Assembly (NCBI GenBank): GCA_050010595.1
Contig: JBEKKS010000007.1
Span: 62,001-126,000, forward strand
Reading direction: 5' to 3'
DNA from: Palsa-513 sp050010595
GTDB lineage: Bacteria; Actinomycetota; Thermoleophilia; Solirubrobacterales; Solirubrobacteraceae
Length of the DNA stretch: 64,000 bases
Each line of letters begins with the position of its first letter. The stretch's first letter is position 1. A program made the translations under genes and the position numbers. The notes under the pieces are model-generated. The model had not been told where the DNA came from and did no database searches. It saw only the letters and a program-made list of their open reading frames with translations. Positions 1-10,871 of this stretch are shown here, in pieces.

Positions 1-243
1 AAGCTCACCGTCGGCCCGCGCGAGGCGCTCGCGACCCGCAGCGTCCAACTTCGCGACCCGGTCCTCCACCGTCCGCGATTTGACCGCGTCCGCTTGCGCT
101 ACCGCCAGCGTCCGCTGCGCGCCTCCCGCCTGCGGGATGGCCGCCTGGAGCTGGACGAGCCAGCCTACGGCGTGGCACCGGGCCAGCTCGCCTGCCTGAT
201 GGACGGCGAGCTCGTCGTCGGTCATGCGACGATCGGTCGCTGA
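1..243 (+). CDS. mnmA: tRNA-specific 2-thiouridylase MnmA, C-terminal fragment
   Basis: The frame is open from base 1 to a TGA at 241-243 and gives 80 residues of a C-terminus. The segment ending in GVAPGQLACLMDGELVVGHA matches the family's terminal beta-barrel signature (PGQ-A-x-x-Y-x-G-D-x-V-L-G-G-G). MnmA thiolates U34 of Lys, Glu and Gln tRNAs in the cytoplasm, using ATP and sulfur relayed from a cysteine desulfurase. The start, PP-loop and catalytic cysteines lie outside the window, so activity cannot be judged. It sits 24 nt upstream of alaS, another tRNA function gene, and the two are probably co-transcribed. Confidence 0.82.
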   Translation, partial: KLTVGPREALATRSVQLRDPVLHRPRFDRVRLRYRQRPLRASRLRDGRLELDEPAYGVAPGQLACLMDGELVVGHATIGR

Positions 244-267
244 GCGGCCAGCCATAATCCAGCTAGC

Positions 268-2904
268 GTGAAAAGCCTCTCAACCGACGAGATCCGCGAG
301 GTCTACCTCGAGTTCTTCGCGCAGCGCGGTCATCTGCGCCACGCGAGCTACTCCCTGATCCCCGCCGCGACCGACACCTCGGCGCTCCTCACGGTCGCCG
401 GCATGCACCCGCTGAAACCGTTCTTCCTTGGCGTCGAGTCGCCGCCTGCCAAGCGTATGACGACTTGCCAGAAGTGCCTGCGCACGATCGATCTCGACAT
501 CGTCGGCTCGACCTCACGCCACCTCACGTTCTTCGAGATGCTCGGCAACTTCTCGTTTGGCGACTACTTCAAGGAGCAGGCCATCCAGTTCGCCCTCGAG
601 CTCTCGCAGGAGGGCTACGGCATCCCGCAGGAGCGGATCTGGGTGACCGTCTTCGAGGGCGACGAGCGTCTCGGCCTCGGCCCCGACGAGGAAGCGATCG
701 AGGCCTGGGTGGCGGCCGGAATTCCGCGCGAGCGGATCGTCCCGTGCAACCGCAAGGAGAACTTCTGGGAATCGGGCTCGACCGGTCCGTGTGGCCCCTG
801 CTCCGAGCTCTACCTCGACCGCGGCCTCGAGTTTGGCTCGGCCGATGATCTGCCGGGTGGCGAGAACGAGCGCTTCCTGGAGTACTGGAACCTCGTCTTC
901 ATGACCTACGATCAGAACCCGCCGGACAAGCTGACCCCGCTGCCCGCGCGCAACATCGACACGGGTCTTGGGCTCAACCGGATGGCCGCGATCCTCCAGG
1001 ACGTCCCGTCGGTCTTCGAGACCGACCAGTTCGCGCCCCTCATCGAGCTTGGCGAGCGCCTCTCCGGGAAGACCTACGGATCGGATCCAGTCACGGACCG
1101 CTCCCAGCGAATCCTCGCCGACCACGCCCGCGCGATGGTGTTCCTGATCGCCGACGGCATCGTGCCCTCCAACGAGGATCGCGGCTACGTACTGCGGCGC
1201 GTGATGCGCCGCGCGATCCAGCACGGCCGCGCGCTCGGATTCGACCCTGGCTTCCTGGTTCGCTACGGCGAGCTCGTGCGCGAGCTGATGGGGGAGACCT
1301 ACCCGGAGCTGAACGCGCAGCGCGAGGCGATCGACACCTGGCTCTCCTCGGAGGAGGAGCATTTCGGCCACACGCTCGACCAGGGCCTCGCGACGCTCGA
1401 CGAGCTGATCGCGCGCGGTGCGGTCAGCGGCGCGGATGCGTTCAAGCTGCACGACACCTACGGCTTCCCGGTCGAGCTGACGCGCGAGCTCGTCGCTGAG
1501 GCGGGGCTGACGCTCGATGAGGAAGGCTTCGAATCGCGAATGGCCGAGCAGCGGGAGCGCTCGCGGTCGGGCGCCGGCGCTTCGATGGTGAGCGGCGACG
1601 CAAGGGCCGAAGCCGGGCACTTCGCCGCGAGCGCTGGCTTCAAGACGCGCTTCGTCGGCTACGAGACGACTGAGCAGGCGACGACGATCGGTGCGGTCGA
1701 GCCCCACAATGGCACGGTCCTCGTCAAGCTCGCGGACTCGCCGTTCTATGCGGTCGGCGGCGGCCAGATCTCAGACGCGGGCGTGATCGAGTGCGAGCAC
1801 GGAGAGTGCTTGGCGCGCGTCGAGGATGTCGTGCGCCTCGGCGACGACCAGGCGCTGGTCGCGGTGCTCGAACGCGGCGAGTTGCGCGAGGGCGAGCGCG
1901 TCGTGGCCCGCGTTGCGCCGCAGACGCGTCACGCCACCGAGTGCAATCACACCGCGACGCACCTCCTGCACGCAGCGCTGCGCCAGCGACTCGGGCCGCA
2001 CGTGCGCCAGGCCGGCTCCTACGTCGGGCCGGACAAGCTGCGCTTCGACTTCAGCCACGGAGCGGCGCTGAGTGCCGAGGAGTTGCGCGACGTGGAAGAC
2101 CAGATCAATGCCTGGATCCTCGACAACTACCCGGTGCGCGCGATCACGACCTCGCTCGATGAGGCACGCCGGCTCGGCGCGATGGCGCTGTTCGGGGAGA
2201 AGTACGGCGATGTCGTGCGAATGGTCGAGGTGGGTGAGGGCCAGTTCTCGCGGGAGCTCTGCGGCGGCACGCACGTACGCTCGACCGCTGAGATCGGGCT
2301 CTGCAAGATCACGAGCGAGACCTCCAGCGCTGCGAACGTGCGCCGGATCGAGGCACTTACCGGACCGGCGGCGGTTGGCTTGATGCGCGAGCACGATCGC
2401 GCACTCGAGGGTCTCGCCACGCTTTACCGGACGACCCCGCCCGAGGTGCTCGAGATTGCCCGGGCACGCGAGGCGGAGCGGCGTGCCGGTGCGCGCCGCG
2501 ACAAGGGCGCGAGCAGCTTCGACGCGACGCTTGTCGCGGCCGACGCAAGACTCGTCGTCGGCGTGCCCCTCGTCGCGGCACGCGTTGAGCTCAGCGACGC
2601 GAAGCTGCTGCCGGACCTTGCCGACCGTGTCAAGGGCCAGCTCCCCGGCGACGGCGTAGTTGTCCTCGCCGCGGTGATCGAGGATCGCGCGGCGGTCGTC
2701 GTCAGCGTTGCCCCTTCGATCGTGGCACGCGGCGTGAGGGCGGGCGAGGTCGCGAAGGCAACCGCAGCAGTGCTCGGTGGTGGCGGCGGCGGGCGCGACA
2801 CGCTCGCCCAGGCCGGTGGCGGCGAGGTCGGGAAGCTCGACGAAGCGCTTGCCGCGGCGGAGGCGGCGGTGGCCGCCTCACTCTCGACGTCTACGACGGC
2901 TTGA
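268..2904 (+). CDS. alaS: Alanyl-tRNA synthetase
   Basis: The 878-residue protein has the full family length and starts at GTG. The class II catalytic core lies near the N-terminus (STSRHLTFFEMLGNFSFGDY, then STGPCGPCSELY). The editing domain carries H561-x3-H565 and the distal C665/H669 of CGGTH, the zinc/editing set. The C-Ala domain ends in the glycine-rich stretch typical of the family. The enzyme charges tRNA-Ala and hydrolyses mischarged Ser/Gly-tRNA-Ala. Its stop codon overlaps the TTG start of ruvX, so the two are translationally coupled; alaS-ruvX-mltG-aroE is a conserved actinobacterial order. All key residues that I checked are present. Confidence 0.98.
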   Translation: MKSLSTDEIREVYLEFFAQRGHLRHASYSLIPAATDTSALLTVAGMHPLKPFFLGVESPPAKRMTTCQKCLRTIDLDIVGSTSRHLTFFEMLGNFSFGDYFKEQAIQFALELSQEGYGIPQERIWVTVFEGDERLGLGPDEEAIEAWVAAGIPRERIVPCNRKENFWESGSTGPCGPCSELYLDRGLEFGSADDLPGGENERFLEYWNLVFMTYDQNPPDKLTPLPARNIDTGLGLNRMAAILQDVPSVFETDQFAPLIELGERLSGKTYGSDPVTDRSQRILADHARAMVFLIADGIVPSNEDRGYVLRRVMRRAIQHGRALGFDPGFLVRYGELVRELMGETYPELNAQREAIDTWLSSEEEHFGHTLDQGLATLDELIARGAVSGADAFKLHDTYGFPVELTRELVAEAGLTLDEEGFESRMAEQRERSRSGAGASMVSGDARAEAGHFAASAGFKTRFVGYETTEQATTIGAVEPHNGTVLVKLADSPFYAVGGGQISDAGVIECEHGECLARVEDVVRLGDDQALVAVLERGELREGERVVARVAPQTRHATECNHTATHLLHAALRQRLGPHVRQAGSYVGPDKLRFDFSHGAALSAEELRDVEDQINAWILDNYPVRAITTSLDEARRLGAMALFGEKYGDVVRMVEVGEGQFSRELCGGTHVRSTAEIGLCKITSETSSAANVRRIEALTGPAAVGLMREHDRALEGLATLYRTTPPEVLEIARAREAERRAGARRDKGASSFDATLVAADARLVVGVPLVAARVELSDAKLLPDLADRVKGQLPGDGVVVLAAVIEDRAAVVVSVAPSIVARGVRAGEVAKATAAVLGGGGGGRDTLAQAGGGEVGKLDEALAAAEAAVAASLSTSTTA

Positions 2905-3314
2905 GGGTTCTTGCGCTCGATTACGGCAGTGCGCGCTGCGGCGTCGCGCTAAGCGACCCGACTGGGACGATCGTGACCCCGCTCGCGCCGATCCAGCGCG
3001 TCGCGAGCCGGGCCGGGTTTGGGCGCCTTGTCGCGCTGATCCAGGAGCGCGAGGTAGAGCTCGTCCTCGTCGGCCTACCGCTGTCGATGGCAGGCGGCGA
3101 GACCGCGCAGACGACCGAGACGCGCGAGTTTGCGGGCCGATTGGGCAGGCGTCTGGGTGACGTTCAGGTCGAGCTTTACGACGAGCGCTTGACCACGCGC
3201 CTCGCGGCGCGGGACGTGTCGCGCGCCGCGAGCGAGGATTCGCGCGCGGCTGCGCACCTACTCGAAGGGTGGCTGGCGCGCCAGGCCGGTGGATTCCGGG
3301 GAACCGCGCGGTAG
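2901..3314 (+). CDS. ruvX: Putative pre-16S rRNA nuclease / Holliday junction resolvase YqgF
   Basis: This 137-residue protein of normal family length begins with RVLALDYGSARCGVALSD, the RNase H-like fold start with the first catalytic Asp at residue 7. A later segment, DERLTTRLA, matches the conserved YqgF motif containing the second acidic group. The family is implicated in maturing the 5' end of 16S rRNA; the older Holliday-junction assignment is less secure. The start is TTG at 2901, overlapping the alaS stop as TTGA. Rare-start overlap of this kind suggests translation depends on ribosomes finishing alaS. Confidence 0.93.
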   Translation: MRVLALDYGSARCGVALSDPTGTIVTPLAPIQRVASRAGFGRLVALIQEREVELVLVGLPLSMAGGETAQTTETREFAGRLGRRLGDVQVELYDERLTTRLAARDVSRAASEDSRAAAHLLEGWLARQAGGFRGTAR

Positions 3315-3349
3315 TCTGAGAACGTCGTGCTAGCCAGACCAGGTGGACG

Positions 3350-4714
3350 TTGAGCCCGCTGTTCGGTAGGGGCGGGCGCTCGAAGAGCCCGCCGCGTCGG
3401 CCTGCGCATCCTGCGGCGGGCGGCGACTGGGCGGAGGATCTCGACTGGACCGATCCGCGCACCGACGAGCACGAAGCGCTCGAGCAGAATCGTGTCGTCG
3501 ATGGCTTGGTTCGCTGGAGCGACCGGCGCCGCGTCGCGCGCGCTGACCGGCCGCCGCGGTCACCGCGCCAGCGGCGGATCATCGTCAGGCGCACGATCGC
3601 GTCGCTGATCGTCTGCGTCCTCGGTTTCGCGATCTGGTTCCTCGTCTCGCTCTACCAGCCGTTTCACGGCTCAGGCAGGGGCAGCGTCACCGTCTCAATC
3701 CCATCAGGCGCGAGTGGCAGCCAGGTCGCGGACCTGCTCTCGCGCGACGGCGTGATCTCCTCGAGCTTCTTCTTTGGCTTGCGCGCCTCGCTCGATGGAG
3801 ACTCGAGCAAGTTCCGCTCCGGCGTGTACACCCTCAAGCGGAACATGAGCTATAGCTCTGCGCTCTCGGCGCTGATGAAGCCTGGCGGCAGCGAAGAAGT
3901 TGCGCTGACGATCCCCGAGGGCCTGACGCGCGCTCAGATCGCCGTGCTCGCGAAAAAGGCGGGCCTACGAGGCAACTACCTGAGGGCCTCGACGCCGAAG
4001 GCTGCTGGCTTCTCCCCGCAAGCCTGGGGCGCGCACAGGGGCGTCAATTCGCTCGAGGGCTTCCTCTTTCCGGACACGTACTACCTCTACCGCCACGGTT
4101 CGGTCAGCTCGCTGGTCGCCAAGCAGCTCGCCGCCTTCAAGCAGGCCTTCGCACAGGTCAACGTGCGCTATGCGCACAGCAGGGACCTGACCGACTACGA
4201 CGTCGTGACGATCGCCTCGATCATCGAGCGCGAAGCCCAACTCACCTCCGATGGCCCGAAGGTCGCCGCGGTCATCTACAACCGCCTGCGCGAGGGGATC
4301 CAGCTCGGCCTCGACACGACGCTCCTCTACTACCTGCACAACCCGAAAGGCGGCCTGACCGAGAAGGACCTCGCCATGCACACGCCTTACAACACGCGCC
4401 TCAACTTCGGCTTGCCGCCAACTCCGATCGCGAACCCCGGCTCGCAGGCGCTCGACGCGGCAGCGGACCCCTCACGCGATCAGCAGTTGCTGTACTTCGT
4501 CGTCAAGCCGAACGCCTGCGGCGCGCTCGCCTTCGCGACGAACATCACGGCCTTCGACCAGGAGGTCGCCGCCTACAACGCCGCGGTCAAGGCCGATCAC
4601 GGTGCGTTCCCGGCAGGCTGTGGACGCTCGAGCCTGTCTGGGGCCGGTCAGACGCAGGCGAAGTCGAAGCACGCGAAGTCGGCCTCGCACACGGTCAAGC
4701 GCAAGAAGAAGTAG
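3350..4714 (+). CDS. mltG: Endolytic murein transglycosylase MltG (YceG-like)
   Basis: The 454-residue protein has a charged, proline-rich cytoplasmic N-terminus of about 75 residues, one membrane span at roughly 78-101, then the extracytoplasmic YceG domain. The motif SIIEREAQ puts the predicted catalytic Glu at residue 293, and PPTPIANPG near the C-terminal part of the domain is the other family signature. The family cleaves nascent glycan strands next to the elongation machinery and so sets glycan length. A Lys-rich tail ends the protein. Start TTG at 3350 is supported by an AGGTGG ribosome site at 3341-3346. The stop overlaps the aroE start. Confidence 0.95.
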   Translation: MSPLFGRGGRSKSPPRRPAHPAAGGDWAEDLDWTDPRTDEHEALEQNRVVDGLVRWSDRRRVARADRPPRSPRQRRIIVRRTIASLIVCVLGFAIWFLVSLYQPFHGSGRGSVTVSIPSGASGSQVADLLSRDGVISSSFFFGLRASLDGDSSKFRSGVYTLKRNMSYSSALSALMKPGGSEEVALTIPEGLTRAQIAVLAKKAGLRGNYLRASTPKAAGFSPQAWGAHRGVNSLEGFLFPDTYYLYRHGSVSSLVAKQLAAFKQAFAQVNVRYAHSRDLTDYDVVTIASIIEREAQLTSDGPKVAAVIYNRLREGIQLGLDTTLLYYLHNPKGGLTEKDLAMHTPYNTRLNFGLPPTPIANPGSQALDAAADPSRDQQLLYFVVKPNACGALAFATNITAFDQEVAAYNAAVKADHGAFPAGCGRSSLSGAGQTQAKSKHAKSASHTVKRKKK

Positions 4715-5526
4715 TGCGCGCGGGGCGTCTCGGCGTGATCGGGTGGCCGGTCGCCCATAGCCGCTCGCCCGCAATGCAGCAGGCGGCGTTTGCCGAGCTC
4801 GGCCTGGACGGCTGGTCCTACCAGCTGCTGCCGGTCCCGCCGGAGCTTTTCGCCGAGACGGTGCGCGCACTGCCCGCGGCAGGGTTCGTCGGGGCGAATG
4901 TGACAGTGCCGCACAAGCGCTCGGCTTTCGAGCTCGCAGACTCGGCGAGCGCGAGTGCGCGCGCGATCGGCGCTGCCAACACGCTGCTCTTTGACGCCGC
5001 CGGCCGGATCCACGCGGAGAACACGGACGCGCCCGGCCTGATCGAGGCGCTGCCCTTCGATGTCGCGGGATTGCGGGCCGTCGTGCTCGGCGCGGGGGGC
5101 AGCGGGCGCTCGGCAGCGTTCGCGCTGCGCGAGGCCGGCGCGCGGGTGGCCATCTGGAACCGCACGCCCGGACGCGCTCAAACGCTTGCCGAGGATCTCG
5201 CAGTTCGGGCGATCGAGCGGGTAGAACCTGCAGATCTGCTCGTCAACTGCACCACTGTCGGGCTGGACGAAGGGTCGAGGGGTGCACAGGATGCCCTCCA
5301 GGCACTTGGATTGAGGGCCGATCTAGTTGCCGGATATGCATACGTGGTCGACTTTGTCTACGCCCGTGGCGGAACCCAGCTGCTCGCGCTCGCGCGGGAG
5401 CACGGGGTGAGCGTGATCGATGGCATCGACATCCTCGTTGCTCAGGGCGCGATCAGCTTCGAGCTGTGGACCGGGCTGCCCGCCCCCCGCGGCGCGATGG
5501 CTCGCGCTGCCCGCGAGGACGCTTAG
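4714..5526 (+). CDS. aroE: Shikimate dehydrogenase
   Basis: This 270-residue enzyme reduces 3-dehydroshikimate to shikimate with NADPH. The substrate-binding half shows GWPVAHSRSPAMQ and NVTVPHK with catalytic Lys68, followed by ENTD with Asp105. The Rossmann half shows GAGGSGRSAAFAL and the NRT motif expected for NADP preference. It starts at GTG 4714, overlapping the mltG stop by one base. The remaining aro genes of the window (aroC, aroKB, aroQ) lie 16 kb downstream beyond the pilus locus. In M. tuberculosis a prepilin-peptidase-like gene also sits between aroE and aroC, so the arrangement looks ancestral. Confidence 0.96.
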   Translation: MRAGRLGVIGWPVAHSRSPAMQQAAFAELGLDGWSYQLLPVPPELFAETVRALPAAGFVGANVTVPHKRSAFELADSASASARAIGAANTLLFDAAGRIHAENTDAPGLIEALPFDVAGLRAVVLGAGGSGRSAAFALREAGARVAIWNRTPGRAQTLAEDLAVRAIERVEPADLLVNCTTVGLDEGSRGAQDALQALGLRADLVAGYAYVVDFVYARGGTQLLALAREHGVSVIDGIDILVAQGAISFELWTGLPAPRGAMARAAREDA

Positions 5527-5529
5527 CGG

Positions 5530-7398
<1,869 letters not shown>

Positions 7399-7477
7399 AA
7401 GCCCAACCGGCGCTGGGCTATCGCGCCCGGCCATTCAGCCTCCGGCCAAACGTGCCGATAGACGCTGTTGAAGCGCC

Positions 7478-8557
7478 ATGGCTATCGAGTTCTCCGAAAT
7501 CCTCCTTGAGGTCGTGGCACGCCGCGCCTCGGACCTTCACCTGACGGCAGGTGCGCCACCGACGCTGCGCGAGCGCGGGAAGCTCGCGCCGATTGCGGGC
7601 TACCCGGCCCTCACTCCGGAGGACACGCGCGAGTTCATCTACTCGATCCTCTCGACCGATCAGCGCCGTCGACTCGAGACCGATCTGCAGATCGATTTCG
7701 CCTACCTCGTTCCAGGGAAGGCTCGCTTCCGTGTCAACGCGTTCTTCCAGCGCAGCTCGCTCGCGGCCGCATTTCGGCTGATCCCGACGCAGATGGTTGC
7801 GATCGACGACCTTGGCCTCCCGCCGATCGTCCACGGACTGACGACCAAGCCGCGCGGCCTTGTTCTCGTCACGGGCCCGACCGGCTCCGGCAAGACGACT
7901 TCGCTCGCGGCGATGATCGACGAGATCAACTCGACGCGCGCCGAGCACATCATCACGATCGAGGACCCGATCGAGTTCCTGCACACGCACAAGCAGTCGC
8001 TGATCAACCAGCGCGAGCTCGGCGCTGACGCAACCGGCTTCGGCCCCGCACTGCGCGCGGCGCTGCGCGAGGACCCCGACGTGATCCTCGTCGGCGAAAT
8101 GCGCGACCTCGAGACGATCTCGACCGCACTGACTGCGGCCGAGACAGGCCATCTCGTCTTCGCGACCCTCCACACACAGGACGCGGCTCAGACGATCGAC
8201 CGCGTGATCGACGTGTTCCCGCCTGAGCAGCAGAACCAGGTTCGCGTTCAGCTATCGGTGACGCTCCAGGGCGTGATGAGCCAGACGCTGCTGCCGACCG
8301 CTGACGGCTCCGGTCGCTGCGTCGCCTGCGAGGTGCTGATCCCGACCCCGGGCGTGCGCAACCTGATCCGCGAGGCCAAGGCTCACCAAATCCCGTCCGC
8401 GATCCAGACCGGCGCGAACGTCGGGATGCAGTCGATGGACAGTTGCCTGGCGACGCTCGTGCGCGCCGGCAAGATCACTCTGGAAGTTGCCAAGGTTCGC
8501 TCCTCGCAGCCGGAGGAACTTGCACGCCTGCTCGGCGAGGTCTCGCTCGCGGCATGA
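7478..8557 (+). CDS. pilT: Type IV pilus retraction ATPase PilT
   Basis: The 359-residue ATPase has the usual PilT length. Walker A begins at Gly133 (GPTGSGKTT), EDPIEF precedes the Asp box, and VGEMRDLET and FATLHTQDA are the Asp and His boxes. No zinc tetracysteine is present. The C-terminal VRNLIREAK segment matches the AIRNLIRE motif that PilT needs for retraction. PilT depolymerises pili and drives twitching or DNA uptake, so its presence beside pilB argues for dynamic rather than static pili. The 79-nt gap from pilB contains a weak hairpin (7400-7419). The stop overlaps the pilC start. Confidence 0.96.
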   Translation: MAIEFSEILLEVVARRASDLHLTAGAPPTLRERGKLAPIAGYPALTPEDTREFIYSILSTDQRRRLETDLQIDFAYLVPGKARFRVNAFFQRSSLAAAFRLIPTQMVAIDDLGLPPIVHGLTTKPRGLVLVTGPTGSGKTTSLAAMIDEINSTRAEHIITIEDPIEFLHTHKQSLINQRELGADATGFGPALRAALREDPDVILVGEMRDLETISTALTAAETGHLVFATLHTQDAAQTIDRVIDVFPPEQQNQVRVQLSVTLQGVMSQTLLPTADGSGRCVACEVLIPTPGVRNLIREAKAHQIPSAIQTGANVGMQSMDSCLATLVRAGKITLEVAKVRSSQPEELARLLGEVSLAA

Positions 8558-9777
8558 GCACGTTCGCGTTCAAGGCGACAGATCTAAACGGCGGCCAGCT
8601 CCACGGAACGGTTGAGGCCGACAGCAAGCAGGCGGTCTCCGACCAGCTGAAGTCGCGTGGCCTGATCGTCCTCGATGTCAACGAGCGGCGCGGGCTCTCA
8701 GACCTGAACGTCAACGTCTTCGAGCGGGTTACGCTCAGTGACCTCGCGATCTTCTCGCGCCAGCTCGCGACGATGGTCTCCTCGGGCATGACGATCCTGC
8801 GCTCGCTGTTCGTGCTCGAAGAGCAGGTCGAGAATGCGAAGCTCAAGGAGACGATCGTCGCGGTCCGCAAGGACGTCGAGGCGGGCTTGCCGCTGAGCGA
8901 CGCGCTCGGCAGGCATCCGAAGATCTTCGGGCCGCTGTTCGTCTCGATGACCCGCGCCGGCGAGATCGGCGGCGTACTCGAGCAGTCGCTCGTACGGATC
9001 GCGGACCAGCTCGAGAAAGAGGACGCGCTGCGCCGGCAGGTGCGCTCCGCGATGGTCTACCCGGCCGTCGTCAGCACGGTCGCCCTGCTCGTAATGGTCG
9101 TGCTTGTCGTCTACATCGTCCCGGTCTTTGCGACGGTCCTGCAGCAATACGGCACGTCAGCCTCGGGCAAGCAGCTGCCATTCATCACGCAGATCACGGT
9201 CTCGGTCTCCCACGCTATGACCAGCTATTTCTGGGCTTTCCTGATCGGTATCGGTGTCCTGAGCTACAGCTTCATCCACTGGAAGCGCTCCAACCGCGGC
9301 CGCTCTCAGTGGGACATGTTTCGCCTGAAGATCCCATTCAAGATCGGCGACATAGTTCAGAAGATCTCGATCGCGCGCTGGGCGCGGACGCTCTCCTCGC
9401 TCACGGCGGCGGGCGTGCCGCTGCTCGAGGCGCTCGACATCACCGGCAAGACCGCCGGCAACGTCGTCGTGCAACGGGCGATGGGCGACGTCATCGCCTC
9501 CGTCAAAGCCGGCGGCACGATCGCCGACCCGATCTCGAAGTCGCCGGTCTTCCCGATGATGGTCAGCCACATGGTCTCCGTCGGGGAGTCGACCGGCGAG
9601 CTCGACTTCATGCTGGGCAAGATCGCCGACTTCTACGAGGAGCGCGTCAACGCCTCGATCAAGGCCCTCACGTCGATCCTCGAGCCGGTGATGATCGTGT
9701 TCATCGGCGGCATGGTCGGCTTCATCGTGATCGCGATGTACCTGCCGCTGTTCAAGGTCTACAACCAGGTCCAGTAG
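8554..9777 (+). CDS. pilC: Type IV pilus inner-membrane platform protein PilC
   Basis: The 407-residue protein carries two repeats of the type II secretion F domain (about 68-195 and 270-395). Three membrane spans are visible: near 165-190, 220-242 and 375-400. PilC is the membrane platform on which PilB and PilT act to add or remove pilin subunits. I chose ATG 8554 because STFAFKATDLNGGQLHGTVE matches the family's N-terminus and the ATG overlaps the pilT TGA as ATGA; a longer open frame begins at 8443 inside pilT. A terminator-like hairpin follows the gene. Confidence 0.96.
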   Translation: MSTFAFKATDLNGGQLHGTVEADSKQAVSDQLKSRGLIVLDVNERRGLSDLNVNVFERVTLSDLAIFSRQLATMVSSGMTILRSLFVLEEQVENAKLKETIVAVRKDVEAGLPLSDALGRHPKIFGPLFVSMTRAGEIGGVLEQSLVRIADQLEKEDALRRQVRSAMVYPAVVSTVALLVMVVLVVYIVPVFATVLQQYGTSASGKQLPFITQITVSVSHAMTSYFWAFLIGIGVLSYSFIHWKRSNRGRSQWDMFRLKIPFKIGDIVQKISIARWARTLSSLTAAGVPLLEALDITGKTAGNVVVQRAMGDVIASVKAGGTIADPISKSPVFPMMVSHMVSVGESTGELDFMLGKIADFYEERVNASIKALTSILEPVMIVFIGGMVGFIVIAMYLPLFKVYNQVQ

Positions 9778-9791
9778 CGGCTGCAGTCCTC

Positions 9792-9808
9792 GGCGGCCTT
9801 CGGCCGCC
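9792..9808 (+). terminator. Terminator-like hairpin after pilC
   Basis: A perfect 7-bp GC stem (GGCGGCC / GGCCGCC) with a TTC loop begins 14 nt after the pilC stop. No T-run follows, so it may be a weak or factor-assisted terminator. It fits the end of the pilB-pilT-pilC transcription unit. Confidence 0.5.
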
Positions 9809-9892
9809 TGCGGGCTTCGCAGCTTCGGGCGGGCGGTGGTGGTTGGAGTAGGCGTGCGGAGCCAGGTGTCACGCTTCTGACCGGTCGGAGGC

Positions 9893-10447
9893 GTGGTGGG
9901 AGGAGGGTGGCTGGGGAGCTGGAAAGCCCTTGTCGTGGGTCGCGTGGTCGCAGTGGTCTTGTGCATCCTCGTGGCGGTGGTTGTGTCGGCGGCTGCTGCG
10001 GCGGAACAGTTCCCGCCGTCCGTGTACCCGCCGGCGGTCAAGTCGCACGGGATTCTGCCCGGCTGCCCAAATCCAGCGGGCCTCGAGGCGTTTGATGCGA
10101 GCGCCACTCGGCTTGCGCTGCGTGGCGCGAGCGCCTATGACCGCGAGAGCTTGCAGACTGATCTGCGCGACTCGGACCGGTCGTGGTGGTCCGCGGTGCG
10201 TGCAATGTGGCGCACCGGAAAACCTGAGCAAGCGGTCACATTCCAGGTCGTCGAGGGCTCACAGTCGTTGGAGAGCAGCGGCTACGCGCCCTTCGTGCGA
10301 TCCTCGTGCGGGCGCTCGCTTGTCGCCATGTCGTTGATCGTCGACATCGGTCCGCGCGAGACTGCCACGCAGCACTGCGAGGCGTGCATCTCGCAGCTTT
10401 TCTTCGTCGACCGTCGCGGCCACGCGCTGGTCTACTACCTCTATTGA
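9893..10447 (+). CDS. Predicted secreted protein of unknown function
   Basis: The 184-residue protein has a hydrophobic stretch at about residues 16-40 ending in a run of alanines, consistent with a signal peptide, then a mature domain starting near EQFPPSVYPP. Four cysteines are visible in the mature part, two close together in HCEAC, so disulfides or a metal site are possible. I do not recognise the family. The start is GTG 9893, preceded by CGGAG; a second GTG follows immediately. The last 7 nt overlap the convergent VOC gene. Its position just after the pil genes does not by itself imply a pilus role. Confidence 0.6.
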   Translation: MVGGGWLGSWKALVVGRVVAVVLCILVAVVVSAAAAAEQFPPSVYPPAVKSHGILPGCPNPAGLEAFDASATRLALRGASAYDRESLQTDLRDSDRSWWSAVRAMWRTGKPEQAVTFQVVEGSQSLESSGYAPFVRSSCGRSLVAMSLIVDIGPRETATQHCEACISQLFFVDRRGHALVYYLY

Positions 10448-10854
10448 GGTGCGGCGTCGCCGAACAGGCTCGCGAGCACGATCGCGTAGCCGTTGGGATC
10501 GCGTAGCCAGATCTCGCGATGGTTCGGCCCGCCCGAGCCGTCGGGCGGGTTTCGGTGTGCGCCGATCACGACCTCGGCACCGAGCTCGTGTGCTCGCGCG
10601 ACCGCCGCATCGAAGTCATCGACCTCGAACCAGAGCAGGACGCCGTTGCCGTAGGGCCGCACCGCCGGATCGGCGATCGGGCCGTGGTGGTGGGCAACAT
10701 CCCAGGCGTGCAACTGCATGACGAGCCGGCCATCCCGATCGATCAGCCGCTCGTAATCCGGGCCACCGTGATCTGATCGCGCCCCGAGCAGGCGCTGATA
10801 CCAGGCACTCGTCGCCTCGACGTCATCGACACAGAGCAGCGGCTGCGGGCGCAT
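10441..10854 (-). CDS. VOC-fold (glyoxalase/bleomycin-resistance-like) protein
   Basis: The 137-residue protein has the two beta-alpha-beta-beta-beta modules of the VOC superfamily: LLCVDDVEATSAWYQRLLG at the start and EVDDFDAAVARAHELGAEV near the middle, ending in the typical IWLRDPNGYAIVLA. Candidate metal ligands are a His in the first module, and a His (NHRE) and a Glu-equivalent in the second. Family members include glyoxalase I, ring-cleaving dioxygenases and antibiotic-binding proteins; the substrate here cannot be inferred. The ATG at 10854 is divergent from the membrane protein that follows, with almost no intergenic space. Confidence 0.85.
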   Translation of the reverse strand: MRPQPLLCVDDVEATSAWYQRLLGARSDHGGPDYERLIDRDGRLVMQLHAWDVAHHHGPIADPAVRPYGNGVLLWFEVDDFDAAVARAHELGAEVVIGAHRNPPDGSGGPNHREIWLRDPNGYAIVLASLFGDAAPQ

Positions 10855-10871
10855 CGGGCTAGCATTCTGTC

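Noticed and set aside
7400..7419. Hairpin between pilB and pilT as a terminator
   Set aside because: Only a 6-bp stem with an 8-nt loop and no T-run; pilT is expected to be in the same operon.
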